The notes beneath the pieces are model-generated. The model saw only the letters and a list, made by a program, of their open reading frames with translations. It was not told the DNA's origin and made no database searches. The position numbers and the translations under genes were made by a program. A stretch of DNA of 64,000 bases from JAHIKV01 sp963733145 (GTDB taxonomy: Bacteria; Planctomycetota; Planctomycetia; Pirellulales; Thermoguttaceae). Below, one piece after another: positions 26,852 through 36,684 of the stretch (position 1 is its first letter; the number at the start of each line of letters is the position of its first letter). The DNA is taken from contig CAVTCJ010000005.1 of assembly GCA_963733145.1 (NCBI GenBank), positions 434,001-498,000 on the forward strand, given 5' to 3'.

Positions 26852-28323
26852 ATGGCCACAGACGAACAAACACCGGAAGTCACCAGGGCCGGCCGCGAAC
26901 CGCTCTCGCCCGCCAAGCGAAAGCGGCTCGAGAAAACTCTTCGAGGTCGCCAAAAAGAAGGCCGAAACGGCCGCCACCACCAACGACTTCGACTACGTCA
27001 CCGATCTGTTGAACCAGTGCGTGGCCCTCGATCCGGGCAACGCCTACTACGTCCAGGCGCTGCTGGAAAATCTGCAAAAGAGGTACAAGCAGAACAAGAA
27101 AGGCGCCCCCCTGGCCCAACTGAAGGTCCGCGGGGCGCGGAGCGCGGTGAAAAAAGCCCTCGCCCAGGAACAGTACGACGAGGCCGTCCGCCAAGGTTCT
27201 GAAGGCCCTGTCGATCAATCCTTGGGACATGCCCGCGCTGATCGACATGGCCGCCGCCGCGAAAAAGATGGGCGACCGCGACTGCGAAATGTGCTACCTG
27301 AAATCGGCCTTGATGGGCTGCCCGAAAAACCCCGCCGCCAACCGGCTCTTCGCCATCGCCCTGAACGACCGGGGGCTGATCGATCAGTCCATCACCTACT
27401 GGCGGCGCGTCGAGGAGGCCTCGCCCGGCGACGAAGAGGCCCGCCGGGCAATCTCCTCGCTCACCGTGCAAAAAGCCAAATCCAGCGGGAAGTTCGACGA
27501 TGACGAGGACGAAATCACCAAGCGGCTCAAGGCCAAGGCCAGGCAGCAAGAGGAACTGACCTACGAACAACGCCTGAAGCGGAAAATCCAGAACGAGCCG
27601 GACAAGACCGCCAACTATCTGGAACTGGCGCAACATTATCTGAGCGAAGACCGCTTCGCCGAGGCCGAACAACTCCTCGGCAAGGCCTACCAGCTTTCCG
27701 ACGACGACCCGGACATCCGCGAGAAATGGGAAGACGCTCAGCTCCGCAGCCTGCGGCAGAAAATCATCCACGCCAAAGACCCAAAGGAGGCGGCGATGCT
27801 CCGCCGCCGCTATTTCGATAAAGACGTCGAGTTCTGCGAAAAACGGGTCGAGCGATACCCCAACAACCTGGTCTTCAAGTACGATTTGGGCTACCGCTAT
27901 CTGACGGTCAAGCGGTATGCCGACGCCATTCGCGAGCTACAGGTCGCCAAAAACGACCCTCGCCGGCGAGGGGCCTGCATGTTGGTCCTCGGCGAATGTT
28001 TCCGGCATATCAACCAGTTGCCGCTGGCCATGAAGCACTACGAGTCGGCCATCGCGGAATTGCCCGACCGGGAACTCGAAAATCGCAAGAAGGCACTCTA
28101 TCTGGCGGGCGGCCTGGCCCTCCACATGCGCGACCTGGCCACCGCCGAAAAACACCTCAACAGCCTGGCCAGCCTGGATTTCACCTACAAAGAAGTCTCG
28201 AAGCTACTGGACAAACTCACCAGATTACGCGAAAATCCGGAATCCGGCCCAGCCAAACCGGAAAAAGCCGAGGCCGGCGAGAGCGCCGAAGACGCCCAAG
28301 AGGACGCCTCGGACGATTCGTAG
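26852..28323 (+). CDS. TPR-repeat protein (two frameshifts)
   Basis: ATG 26852 opens MATDEQTPEVTRAGREPLSP. Extra bases near 26935 (AAAACTC for AAACTC) and near 27198 (AAGGTT for AAGTT) move the frame. Corrected, the protein has about 490 residues made of helical repeats. Examples are LLNQCVALDPGNAYYVQALL, ANYLELAQHYLSEDRFAEAE, KYDLGYRYLTVKRYADAIRE and LGECFRHINQLPLAMKHYES, all tetratricopeptide-like. The C-terminus is acidic (AEAGESAEDAQEDASDDS). There is no signal peptide, so it is probably a cytoplasmic scaffold. The function is unknown. Confidence 0.8.
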
Positions 28324-28332
28324 ATTCGATCT

Positions 28333-28411
28333 CGTGTTGGGGTGGCAGTTGTACTGCCACCCCGGAAATACGGCAAACAAGGGGTGGCAGTACAACTACC
28401 ACCCCAACACG
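28333..28411. repeat. Palindromic repeat (TCGTGTTGGGGTGGCAGTTG type)
   Basis: Long inverted repeat between the TPR and rpsT genes, built on the same core as the hairpin at 14126-14156. Confidence 0.8.
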
Positions 28412-28449
28412 ATAAACAAACTCGCAACATTCCCGACTAACCCAACGCC

Positions 28450-28719
28450 ATGCCAAATATCAAGAGCGCCAAGAAACGGCTGAAACAGGGCATCGTCCGC
28501 CGCGACCGGAACCGGTCCGCCAAGCACGCCATTCACACCGCCTGCAAGAAGGTCCTCTCGGCCGTCGAGGCCGGCAACGTCGAGGAGGCCGAGACCGTAT
28601 TCCGCGCGGCGGCGAAAAAAGTGGACACGGCCGCCTCGAAACACGTCATTCATCGCAACGCCGCCGCCCGCACAAAGTCCCGCCTCTCGGCGAAGATCAA
28701 AAAGATCAAAGGGAAATAG
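28450..28719 (+). CDS. rpsT: 30S ribosomal protein S20
   Basis: This is an 89-residue basic helical protein. The N-terminus MPNIKSAKKRLKQ and the C-terminal HRNAAARTKSRLSAKIKKIK are diagnostic of S20. It binds 16S rRNA early in 30S assembly. The length is normal and the gene is intact. It stands alone and converges with the pyrK-like gene. Confidence 0.96.
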   Translation: MPNIKSAKKRLKQGIVRRDRNRSAKHAIHTACKKVLSAVEAGNVEEAETVFRAAAKKVDTAASKHVIHRNAAARTKSRLSAKIKKIKGK

Positions 28720-28730
28720 CGGACGTTGGC

Positions 28731-29591
28731 TCAGAACTCCACTTCCGCCGCGTCGAACACCGGTCCCTCGACGCAGGTGCGGCGGTAGTCCCAATTGCCC
28801 GAGGCGTCGCGGATCTTCTTCACGCAACTGAAGCAGGCCCCCACGCCGCAGGCCATCGGACTCTCCAGCGAGACCTGGCAGGGGACGCCCAACTCGCGGG
28901 CGATGCGGGCCGTGGCCTCCAGCATCGGCTCCGGCCCGCAGCAGACCAGCCGGCACGATTGCCGCGTCCCCTCGACCGCCGGGGCGATCAGCTCCGTTAC
29001 CAGACCGTGATGGCCGAGCGAGCCGTCGTCGGTGCTCAGCAGCACCTCCACGCCCGCGTTGCGGAAATCATCGACGCAGGCCAGATATTCCTGACGGCGG
29101 GCGCCGTAGAGGAGCGTGATTTTCCGGGCCGCGGGCACTTCCCGCGGCGGCTCGCCGTAGGTCCGCTGCCCGAGACACTCGCGGGCGAGCATCAGAAACG
29201 GGGTCTGCCCGATCCCGCCCGCGACCATCACCAAATGCTCGGCCGCGGTGGGCGGAAAACCGTTCCCCAACGGTCCCCATGCTTCGAGCCGCGTGCCGGC
29301 GGGCATCTCGGCCAGCAGGCCGGTCATCTTGCCGATGACCACGTAGACGATGTCCAGAAAACAGGGCCGTCCCGCGGTGTCGGCGAGCACGTCGTAGACC
29401 GCCAGCGGCCGGCCCAGCAGCGGATCGTTGCAGCCGGCCAGCCGCAGCATGACGAACTGTCCCGGCAGCACCCGCCGGGCAATTTCGCCGCAAGCGAAGC
29501 GGATGCGGTACGTATCCCGCGCGATCCGCACGTTTTCTGCAACCGTCACCGGTCCGTGCCAGGCGTGGTCGGCGTAAGTTGGTGTGGACAT
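28731..29591 (-). CDS. pyrK: Dihydroorotate dehydrogenase electron-transfer subunit (PyrK-like)
   Basis: This is a 286-residue ferredoxin-reductase-fold protein. The FAD region is LPGQFVMLRL...DPLLGRPLAVYDV and the NAD region is LVMVAGGIGQTPFLML. The C-terminal [2Fe-2S] cluster ligands sit in ACGVGACFSC plus a later Cys (YRRTCVEGP), which is the PyrK arrangement. With PyrD type B it passes electrons from dihydroorotate to NAD in pyrimidine synthesis. No pyrD is in the window, so the partner is elsewhere. The ATG is at 29591. The gene is intact. Confidence 0.88.
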   Translation of the reverse strand: MSTPTYADHAWHGPVTVAENVRIARDTYRIRFACGEIARRVLPGQFVMLRLAGCNDPLLGRPLAVYDVLADTAGRPCFLDIVYVVIGKMTGLLAEMPAGTRLEAWGPLGNGFPPTAAEHLVMVAGGIGQTPFLMLARECLGQRTYGEPPREVPAARKITLLYGARRQEYLACVDDFRNAGVEVLLSTDDGSLGHHGLVTELIAPAVEGTRQSCRLVCCGPEPMLEATARIARELGVPCQVSLESPMACGVGACFSCVKKIRDASGNWDYRRTCVEGPVFDAAEVEF

Positions 29592-29596
29592 GAAAA

Positions 29597-29664
<68 letters not shown>

Positions 29665-29701
29665 AAAACGCAATCTTCCGCTTGCGGTTTCGCAAAACTG
29701 C

Positions 29702-30509
29702 TTACCGTCGGACGACCGCCCCTTCCCGCTGGAGCGACTTGACCTCTTCCCGCGTGAGCCGGCGGACTTCGCCCGGCGGCAGCGTGCCCAGCCGCACCGG
29801 CCCGACGGCGATCCGCGTGAGCCGCAAGACCTTGTGCCCCACGCGGGCCAGTATGCGGCGTATCTCCCGATTCTTCCCCTCGCGGAGCACCATTTCCAAA
29901 ACGGCGCTCTCCTTTCTGAACCGATTTGATATCGATCCGCTCGGCCCGGGCCATGCCTTCGGCCAGATGCACGCCCTGCTTCAACTTCGCCAGCACGTCC
30001 CGATCCGGCTGGCCGGCCACCGTGACCCGATACGTTTTCGCTACGCCGTAGCGGGGATGTGTCAGCCGGTTGGCCAACTCCCCGTCGTTGGTGACCAGGA
30101 TCAGCCCGTCGCTGTGCAGATCGAGCCGGCCGATGGTAAACAGCCGGACATCGCGGGCGGGGAGCAGATCGATCACCCGGGGCCGCCCCGAGGGATCACG
30201 GTTTGTCGAGAGCACGCCCGCCGGCTTGTTCACCGCGAAATACTCCAGCTTGGCCGTCGGCAGGGGAACGCCATCGACCCGCACCTGCTGTTTGACCGGA
30301 TCGACCCGCGTGCCCAACTCGGTAACGACGCGGCGATCAACCTCCACGCGTCCGGCGGAGATCAACTCCTCGCATTGCCGGCGGCTGCCGATGCCGGCCG
30401 AGGCCAGCACCTTCTGCAAGCGTTGTCCCTGCTCGGAGGAAGCGGCGCCGGGCTTCCGAGCGGCGGGTTTTCGCGGTTTTCGGACGGCGGGTCGAGGGCG
30501 TTTGCTCAT
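29702..30509 (-). CDS. rRNA pseudouridine synthase of the RluB/RsuA family (one frameshift)
   Basis: ATG 30509 gives a basic N-terminal tail (MSKRPRPAVRKPRKPAARKP). An S4 RNA-binding domain follows (RLQKVLASAGIGSRRQCEEL, about residues 30-75). The catalytic domain has the motif GRLDLHSDGLILVTNDGEL with the catalytic Asp at about residue 130. An extra G near 29915 (AAAGGAGAGC for AAAGAGAGC) breaks the frame. The correct C-terminus LREGKNREIRRILARVGHKV ends at 29702. It is about 269 residues. It isomerises uridines in 23S or 16S rRNA. The RluB assignment is the more likely one. Confidence 0.86.
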
Positions 30510-30573
30510 GCCCCCAGCATAAAGCAAGCACCAATCCGCGGAAAGGGGGAGCGGATGGGCATTCGGTTCGCTC

Positions 30574-30825
30574 CTACTCTCCCCACCTGCCCAGGAACCA
30601 GCGGGAGCGCGAGGGTTCCGGGGTGCCGACCTGATAGGCGCGCGGCCGGGCGCCGACCAGGGCCGGGCCCGGTTCGTTTTCAGGGTATGGGTCGTAGCGC
30701 AAGGCCCGCGCCTGTTGCGATGCGGCGGAACCCGGTTGCGTCCAGTCCGGCCGGGCAAGGTGCTGACAGCCGGCCAGCGCGATCGTACAGAGCACTCCCG
30801 CCGCCAACGCAAACCTGCCTTTCAT
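30574..30825 (-). CDS. Small lipoprotein
   Basis: This is an 83-residue protein from ATG 30825 with a lipoprotein signal (MKGRFALAAGVLCTIALAGC; lipobox ALAGC). The mature part is a short Pro/Arg-rich peptide ending SRWFLGRWGE. GGAGA lies about eight bases upstream of the ATG, which favours this start over 30846. The function is unknown. It is likely anchored in the membrane facing the periplasm. Confidence 0.65.
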   Translation of the reverse strand: MKGRFALAAGVLCTIALAGCQHLARPDWTQPGSAASQQARALRYDPYPENEPGPALVGARPRAYQVGTPEPSRSRWFLGRWGE

Positions 30826-30846
30826 GGCGATGTCTCCAAATGCCAA

Positions 30847-31259
30847 ACGCCTACCGGCGATGTGCCATACCGAAATGGGGGTCGCGGATTATACGCACGG
30901 CGGCCTTTTAGCGAAAGAGGAATCTCGCCGTGCGCAAACCGTTTATTGGCAATACGTTGAGAACCCCGCCGCGAGACGACGACGCTGACGGCAGGCTATC
31001 GACCTAATTGCCCGGCCGCCGCTTGCCGGCCCCCGTATCATTGCGTATGTTTACGGTTCTTATTCGCGATACGGGCTTTGTCCCTGCGGAGCGGATGCGC
31101 CATCGGCGGGAAGGGGCGCAACGCACCTTAGGCGCTGTAAAAGAATAAGGCTCACATAGTCGCCTTTCGCTCCGCGAAAGCACGTGCTTTCGCGGAGCGA
31201 AAGGCGACATTTATTGTCTTACAACGACTTATTTTACTTTTATTAGGGGAGCAGCTTTC
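30847..31259. other. metE upstream region
   Basis: This 413-bp stretch has no convincing gene. I looked for a cobalamin or SAM riboswitch before metE and could not recognise one by eye. The main structure is the 50-bp palindrome at 31159-31208. Confidence 0.5.
31159..31208. repeat. Perfect 50-bp palindrome upstream of metE
   Basis: The left half 31159-31183 and the right half 31184-31208 are exact complements with no loop, centred on CACGTG. It lies about 50 bases before the metE start. It is a possible cruciform or operator, or one of the local palindromic repeat families. Confidence 0.85.
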
Positions 31260-33533
31260 ATGGCCATCGCATCGAATCTCGGGTTTCCCCGCATTGGCGC
31301 TCGGCGCGAGTTGAAGCGCGCGGTCGAGCGATTTTGGCAGGGCCAACTCGAGCCCGAGGCGCTGCTGGCCGCCGCGAAAGACCTGCGTCGCCGGCATTGG
31401 CAACTCCAGCGCGACGCGGGCATAGAACACATCCCCTCGGGCGATTTCTCGTTGTACGACCACGTGCTCGACACGGCCGTCATGGTGGACGCCGTTCCGA
31501 AACGTTTTCGATCGCTGGGCAACGGCGCCGATCTGTCCACCTATTTTGCCCTGGCTCGCGGCACACAGGAAGTCGCTCCGCTGGACATGACCAAGTGGTT
31601 CGACACCAATTACCATTACCTGGTTCCCGAGTTCGAGCCGGGGATGACCTTCCGTCTGGCATCGACTGCGCCGGTCGACGCTTTCGTCGAGGCCCGCTCG
31701 CTGGGCTTCCACACCCGGCCGGTGTTGGTCGGCCCCGTATCATTCCTGCTGCTGGGCAAGAGCAAGTCGGGCGGCCCCGCGCCGCTGGGCTTGCTGGAGC
31801 AACTCGTCCCGGTTTATGAAGAAATCCTCGGCCGGCTCGCCGATGCCGGCGCCGACTGGGTGCAAATCGACGAGCCGATGCTGGCCTTGGATATTGCGCC
31901 GGAGGTCCGCGCCGCCCTGGCGTCGGCCTATCGGCGGCTGGGGGCCGTCTCGGCGAAAATCAAGATTTGCCTGGCGACCTACTTCGGCGGCCTTCGCGAC
32001 AACTTGCCGGCGGCCCTGGAGTTGCCGGTGGCGGCCGTGCATCTCGACCTGGTCCGCGCCCCGGAGCAGATCGAGCTCGCCCTGTCGCACGTCGGCCGCG
32101 ACATGATGCTTTCGCTGGGCGCGATCGACGGCCGCAACGTCTGGCGGGCCGATCTGGAGCGGGCACTGGAACTCGTAGAGAGTGCGGCGGCACGGATCGG
32201 CACGGACCGATTGCTGATCGGTCCCTCGTGCTCTCTCTTGCATTGCCCGATCGATCTGGAACTGGAAGACGCCCTGGACGACGAACTGAAGGGCTGGCTG
32301 GCCTTTGCGAAACAAAAGCTCGGCGAGATCCGCGTGCTCGGCCGTGCGATCAACGAGGGCCGGGCCGCCGTGGCCGACGACTTGGCCGCCGCCCGCGCAG
32401 CTCGGGAGAGCCGCAGCCGCTCGTCGCGAATCCATAATCCCGAGGTGCGGAGCCGTCTGGCGGCCGTCGACGAAACCATGCTCCGCCGCGCTCGGCCCTT
32501 CGGCGAACGGCGGCAGTCGCAACGCGAGAAGCTCCGCCTGCCCTTGCTGCCCACCACGACGATCGGTTCCTTCCCGCAGACGGCCGAGGTCCGCAAGGCC
32601 CGCGCGGCGCTGAAGAAGGGCGATTGGACTCCGGACCGTTACGAGGACTTCTGCCGGGAGGAAATCGCCCGCACCGTGCGGTTCCAGGAGGAGATCGGCC
32701 TGGACGTGCTGGTCCACGGCGAGTTCGAGCGGAACGACATGGTCGAATATTTCGGCGAGCAGCTCGACGGGTTCGCGTTTACCGGCAATGGTTGGGTGCA
32801 GAGCTACGGCTCGCGGTGCGTGAAGCCGCCGATCATCTTCGGCGACGTGCGGCGGGCGCGGCCCATGACGGTCCGCTGGATCGAGCACGCCCAATCGCTT
32901 ACGAGACGGCCGGTGAAGGGGATGCTCACCGGTCCGATCACCATCCTGCAATGGTCGTTCGTGCGCGACGACCAGCCGCGGCGCGACACGGCCTTCGAGA
33001 TCGCGCTGGCAATCCGCGACGAGGTGTCCGATCTGCAGGACGCCGGCATCGGCATTATCCAGATCGACGAGCCGGCGCTGCGCGAGGGCCTGCCGCTGGC
33101 CCGCTCGCAGTGGGGCGAGTATCTCCGCTGGGCCGTGGACGCCTTCCGCCTGTCCTGCGGCGCGGCCCGCGACGAGACGCAGATTCACACGCACATGTGC
33201 TACAGCGAGTTCAACAACATCATCGAGGCCATCGCGGAGTTGGATGCCGACGTGATCTCGATCGAGGCCTCGCGGAGCAACATGGAATTGCTGGACGCCT
33301 TCGCCCGCTTCAAATATCCCAACGAAATCGGCCCGGGCGTATACGACATCCACAGCCCGCGCGTTCCCGGCGTGGAGGAGATCATGGGCCGGCTGGAGAA
33401 GGCGCTGGCCTATCTCAAACCGGACCAACTCTGGGTCAACCCGGACTGCGGGCTGAAGACGCGGGGCTGGCCGGAGGTGCGGGCCGCCTTGGGCAACATG
33501 GTCGCAGCGGCAAAGCGGTTGCGAAGCCGGTAG
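31260..33533 (+). CDS. metE: Cobalamin-independent methionine synthase
   Basis: This is a 757-residue, full-length MetE that transfers the methyl group of 5-methyltetrahydropteroyl-triglutamate to homocysteine. The N-terminal barrel starts ASNLGFPRIGARRELKRAVE. The C-terminal barrel starts LLPTTTIGSFPQTAEVRKAR. The zinc ligands are in IHTHMCYSEFNN (His and Cys, near residue 645) and WVNPDCGLKTRGW (Cys near 727). The substrate motif GPITILQWSFVRDDQPR is present. It is intact. The gene beyond it, on the opposite strand, encodes another methionine-synthesis enzyme, so methyl supply for homocysteine may come from two routes. Confidence 0.95.
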   Translation: MAIASNLGFPRIGARRELKRAVERFWQGQLEPEALLAAAKDLRRRHWQLQRDAGIEHIPSGDFSLYDHVLDTAVMVDAVPKRFRSLGNGADLSTYFALARGTQEVAPLDMTKWFDTNYHYLVPEFEPGMTFRLASTAPVDAFVEARSLGFHTRPVLVGPVSFLLLGKSKSGGPAPLGLLEQLVPVYEEILGRLADAGADWVQIDEPMLALDIAPEVRAALASAYRRLGAVSAKIKICLATYFGGLRDNLPAALELPVAAVHLDLVRAPEQIELALSHVGRDMMLSLGAIDGRNVWRADLERALELVESAAARIGTDRLLIGPSCSLLHCPIDLELEDALDDELKGWLAFAKQKLGEIRVLGRAINEGRAAVADDLAAARAARESRSRSSRIHNPEVRSRLAAVDETMLRRARPFGERRQSQREKLRLPLLPTTTIGSFPQTAEVRKARAALKKGDWTPDRYEDFCREEIARTVRFQEEIGLDVLVHGEFERNDMVEYFGEQLDGFAFTGNGWVQSYGSRCVKPPIIFGDVRRARPMTVRWIEHAQSLTRRPVKGMLTGPITILQWSFVRDDQPRRDTAFEIALAIRDEVSDLQDAGIGIIQIDEPALREGLPLARSQWGEYLRWAVDAFRLSCGAARDETQIHTHMCYSEFNNIIEAIAELDADVISIEASRSNMELLDAFARFKYPNEIGPGVYDIHSPRVPGVEEIMGRLEKALAYLKPDQLWVNPDCGLKTRGWPEVRAALGNMVAAAKRLRSR

Positions 33534-33561
33534 CCCTCGCGGTCCGACTTGAGGATCCGCT

Positions 33562-33623
33562 GTCATTCTGAGCGAAGCGAAGAATCTCCGCGTTTCGAGA
33601 CCCTTCGCTTCGCTCAGGGTGAC
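33562..33623. repeat. Palindromic repeat (GTCATTCTGAGCGAAGCGAA type)
   Basis: Arms 33562-33582 and 33603-33623. A relative is inside 39103-39226. It lies after metE. Confidence 0.8.
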
Positions 33624-33668
33624 GAAATCGGGCTTTCCGCGGAACTCGGGACGCGGCGGCGGAAGTCA

Positions 33669-33833
33669 GAGGCTATCCGAGAAGTCTCCCCTCTCCCTTT
33701 GGGAGAGGGGTCGGTGGTGAGGGCAAAGAGAAGGTACGCAATCGAGGAAACTCCTTCTACGGCGATCCGCCCTCACCCTAACCCTCTCCCAAAGGGAGAG
33801 GGGACTGGTTTTACATTTCTCGGATGGCCTCTC
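33669..33833. repeat. Palindromic element with GAGGCTATCCGA ends, copy 2 (inverted)
   Basis: Reverse-complement partner of 13394-13575. Same order of blocks, including the CCCCTCTCCC hairpins and the GAGGAAAC core. Its right end overlaps the stop codon of the methyltransferase/MetF gene (33834-33832). Confidence 0.8.
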
Positions 33834-35665
33834 ATTCCGCTCCGGCTCCTTCGATCACGGCCAAGGCCGTTTCGATCTTGCCCAACGGCGCGCTGACCTG
33901 AATGCCGGCCACGCGATCGCGGATGCGGGCGATCGATTCGCGGGCGATCTGAATGCCGACGGCAAGCTGTTCCTCGCGGCCTTCCACCGCGGCCATCCGC
34001 TCCATGATGCTATCGGGGACCACGACGCCGGGCACTTCGTTTCGCATGAACGAGGCGTTGCGATAGCTCGCCAACGGCCAGATGCCCGCCAGGATCGGCA
34101 GCCCAAAGGGTTGCACGCTGTCGAGCAGTCGCAGCAGGGCGTCGGGATCGAAGACGGGCTGCGTGATGGCGAACTCCGCGCCCGCCTCGAACTTCTGGCG
34201 AAAGCGCTCAAGTTCGCGCTGTTGGTTGAGCGCGGTGGGATCGACGCCCACGCCGATGACGGCAAGCGTTGGCGGGTCAATCGCCTGCCCCCCCAAGTCG
34301 ATGCCGCAATTCAGCCGCCGTTGCACGGCCGCCATGCCGATCGAATCGGCGTCGAATACGCCCGTGGCGAACGGATAGTCGCCCAACTTGGGAGGATCGC
34401 CGGTCACAAAGAGGATGTTTCGCACGCCGCAGGCCGCACAGGCCAGCAGATCGGCCTGCATGCCGATGAGGTTCCGGTCGCGGCAGCAGAAGTGCAGGAT
34501 CGGTTCGATCCGCGCTTCACGCAGGATGTGCTCGGCGGCAATCAGCGACGCGAGCCGGTGCTGGCCCGCGGCCCATCGGGTATGTTGATCGCGTCGATGC
34601 CCCGCTCGTGCAGTTTCACGGCTTTCGCGATCGTACTCCGCAGATCGTATCCCCGCGGCGGCAACAGTTCCACGGTGGTGATCCATTGCCGGCCGGCCAG
34701 CCGCGCTCCGAGCCGCGATTTCTCGGCCAGACCGACGGGCGTTTGCGGCTTGACGCCGGCCGCCGCTTCGGCGACCGCCGGCCGCACCCTTACCCGCGCG
34801 AGCGGTTTGACGGTCGAAACCACCGCGCGGATATGCTCGGGCGTGGTTCCGCAGCAGCCGCCCACGGCCGATACCCCCAGGGCCACATAGCGCTTTGCAT
34901 ACTCGGCCAAGTATTCGGGCGAGCAAAAATAGATGCGGCGGTTCTCGACCTCTTTGGGCAGCCCGGCGTTGGGCTGGACCACCAACGGCAGCGTAGTCAG
35001 CCGCACGGCCTTCTCCGCCGCGGTCAGCAAGCCGTCGGGCCCGGCGCCGCAATTCATGCCCCAGGCCATCGGCTGCGCCGCGCCGCTCGGCAAAGGGGCG
35101 AGCATTCGTGAGACGGGCTCGCCCGAGGCCGTCTCGCCGTTGCCCATGACGGCAAAGGAAAGCAGGAAGGGCACTTCCGGCAGCCGCTGCATCGCCGCCG
35201 CGCAGCGTTCCACGGCGATTCGGTTCGCCTGGGTCTCGAAGAGGATGAAGTCGGCCCCGCCCTGCATTAGGGCCTGCGCCTGTTCGACGACCATCCCCTC
35301 GACCAGCGCGTCATACTGCGGCTGGGCCGGCAAAGGGCCAATCGAGCCCGCCACGAACATCGGCCGATCGGCGGCCTCGGCCACCTCGCGGGCCAGCCGG
35401 CGCCGGCCAGCAGTATCTCCTCCAGCTTCTCCGCCAGCGCGAATTTCGCCAAAGCCACGCGGTTCGCTCCAAACGTGTTCGTCGTCAACACATCGGCGCC
35501 GGCGTCGCGATACTCCGTATGAATCCGGCGGATCAGCTTGGGCTCCGTCAGGCACAACTCGTCAAACGAACGATTCGTGAAGACGTGGTGCCGGTAGATT
35601 TCGGTGCCGATGGCGCCGTCGAAGACCAGCAGGCTCCGGTTCAGGGCTTGTTGAAAGGAGGTCAT
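33832..35665 (-). CDS. Bifunctional homocysteine S-methyltransferase / methylenetetrahydrofolate reductase (two frameshifts)
   Basis: The fusion has an N-terminal homocysteine-methyltransferase barrel (LLVFDGAIGTEIYRHHV, DVLTTNTFGANR, MNCGAGPDGLL, zinc ligands in VGGCCGTTPEHI). A MetF-type C-terminal domain follows (ILHFCCRDRNLIGMQADLLA, NILFVTGDPPKLGDYP, FAITQPVFDPDALLRLL). This is the YitJ-type arrangement. It is about 611 residues from ATG 35665. Frame changes are needed near 35395 and near 34570. The MetF half reduces methylene-THF to methyl-THF and the other half methylates homocysteine. It is convergent with metE across a palindromic element. The gene order suggests a local methionine locus. 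Confidence 0.85.
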
Positions 35666-35762
35666 AGCGTAAATCTACCCGGCCGCGCCCGCCGCGTCCA
35701 GGCGGGCACTTTCACGGGTATGCCCGCCCAAGCGTAACAGAATGTCACAAGCTCCGCTTCGA

Positions 35763-36684
35763 TCACTCGGACTTCTTGAACAAGTCGAGAAAGCGGTCTT
35801 CGTATTCCGCGAATACGCCGGTGCGGTCCAACTCCTGTTTGAGTTCGTAGGCCTTCGAGCGGTCTTCCCGCGCCTGCCGGAAGAGTTGCTCGATGCGCTG
35901 CTCGTCTTCGGGACTGAGCCGGGCCATCTCGGGCTGCGGCGGCGGTGAACCCTTCCGGCGTCGTCGGCTCCTGGCCCTCCACGGCCCGTTGCACGGCGGT
36001 GAACAATTCGCTCAGCTTCTCATCTACCGCCTCGGACTGCTCGCGCAACTCGGTCAGGTCGAGTTTCATGCCCGACCATCGTGGCGAACGTCTCCAGCAC
36101 CGCCAGCGACGCCTTGGGGAACGGCAACTGCGGGAAAACTTGCGGCATCTCGCCCAGCAGGCAAGCGCCGGGCAGGCCGTTTTCGGCGGCGACGCCGAGC
36201 AGCACGCCGTTCAGCCCGCCGATGAGCCCCTTCCTCCACGATCTCCACCTCCAACTGCCGCAGCTTGGAAAGCGTCTCCTCATCGGTGGCGGCGCCGAAG
36301 ACCCGCGACGGCTTTTCCGGCCGCATGTCGGTGGCCATTGCGGCGAAGGTGAAGACCCGCTCGACCGAGAGCCCCTTGGCGAACTCGATCAGCCGGCGGC
36401 AGAAGGCATATTTGCCGATCGGCGGCTGGGCCTCGCCGATGAAGATCACCACGTCGTGTTCGCCGGCCGGGTTGTGCCAGACGAACAGCCGGCTGCGGGG
36501 CAGGCGGCCGGTGCGGATCAGCCCGCCCTTGACCTCGACGTACTCCACTCGAACAGATCCAGCGGCCGGAACTTGGCCAGCAAGATACACGCCCAGCTTC
36601 GCCATCATGTAATAGCTCGGCGCCGATGGCCACGTGTCCCAGCCCGGGCCACACGGCCACCATCCACGGCTTGTTGAGAATCAC
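35763..36684 (-). CDS. PAC2-family protein (several frameshifts)
   Basis: The protein begins VILNKPWMVAVWPGLGHVAI (GTG at 36684, no better start visible) and continues YMMAKLGVYLAGQVPAAG, LFVWHNPAGEHDVVIFIGEA, VFTFAAMATDMRPEKPSRVF, GGLNGVLLGVAAENGLPGAC and FPQLPFPKASLAVLETFATM. This is the PAC2 (proteasome-assembly-chaperone-like, DUF75) fold. The C-terminal helical part ends FAEYEDRFLDLFKKSE, stop at 35763. Frame changes are needed near 36610, 36230, 36070 and 35935. It is about 306 residues. The bacterial role of PAC2 proteins is not established, and no proteasome gene is in view. Confidence 0.72.

Noticed and set aside
30847..31259. Cobalamin or SAM riboswitch before metE
   Set aside because: No recognisable B12-box or SAM-type core. 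Only a perfect palindrome. A covariance search would decide.
31740..33566. Minus-strand frame of 608 codons opposite metE
   Set aside because: Antisense of a fully conserved enzyme.
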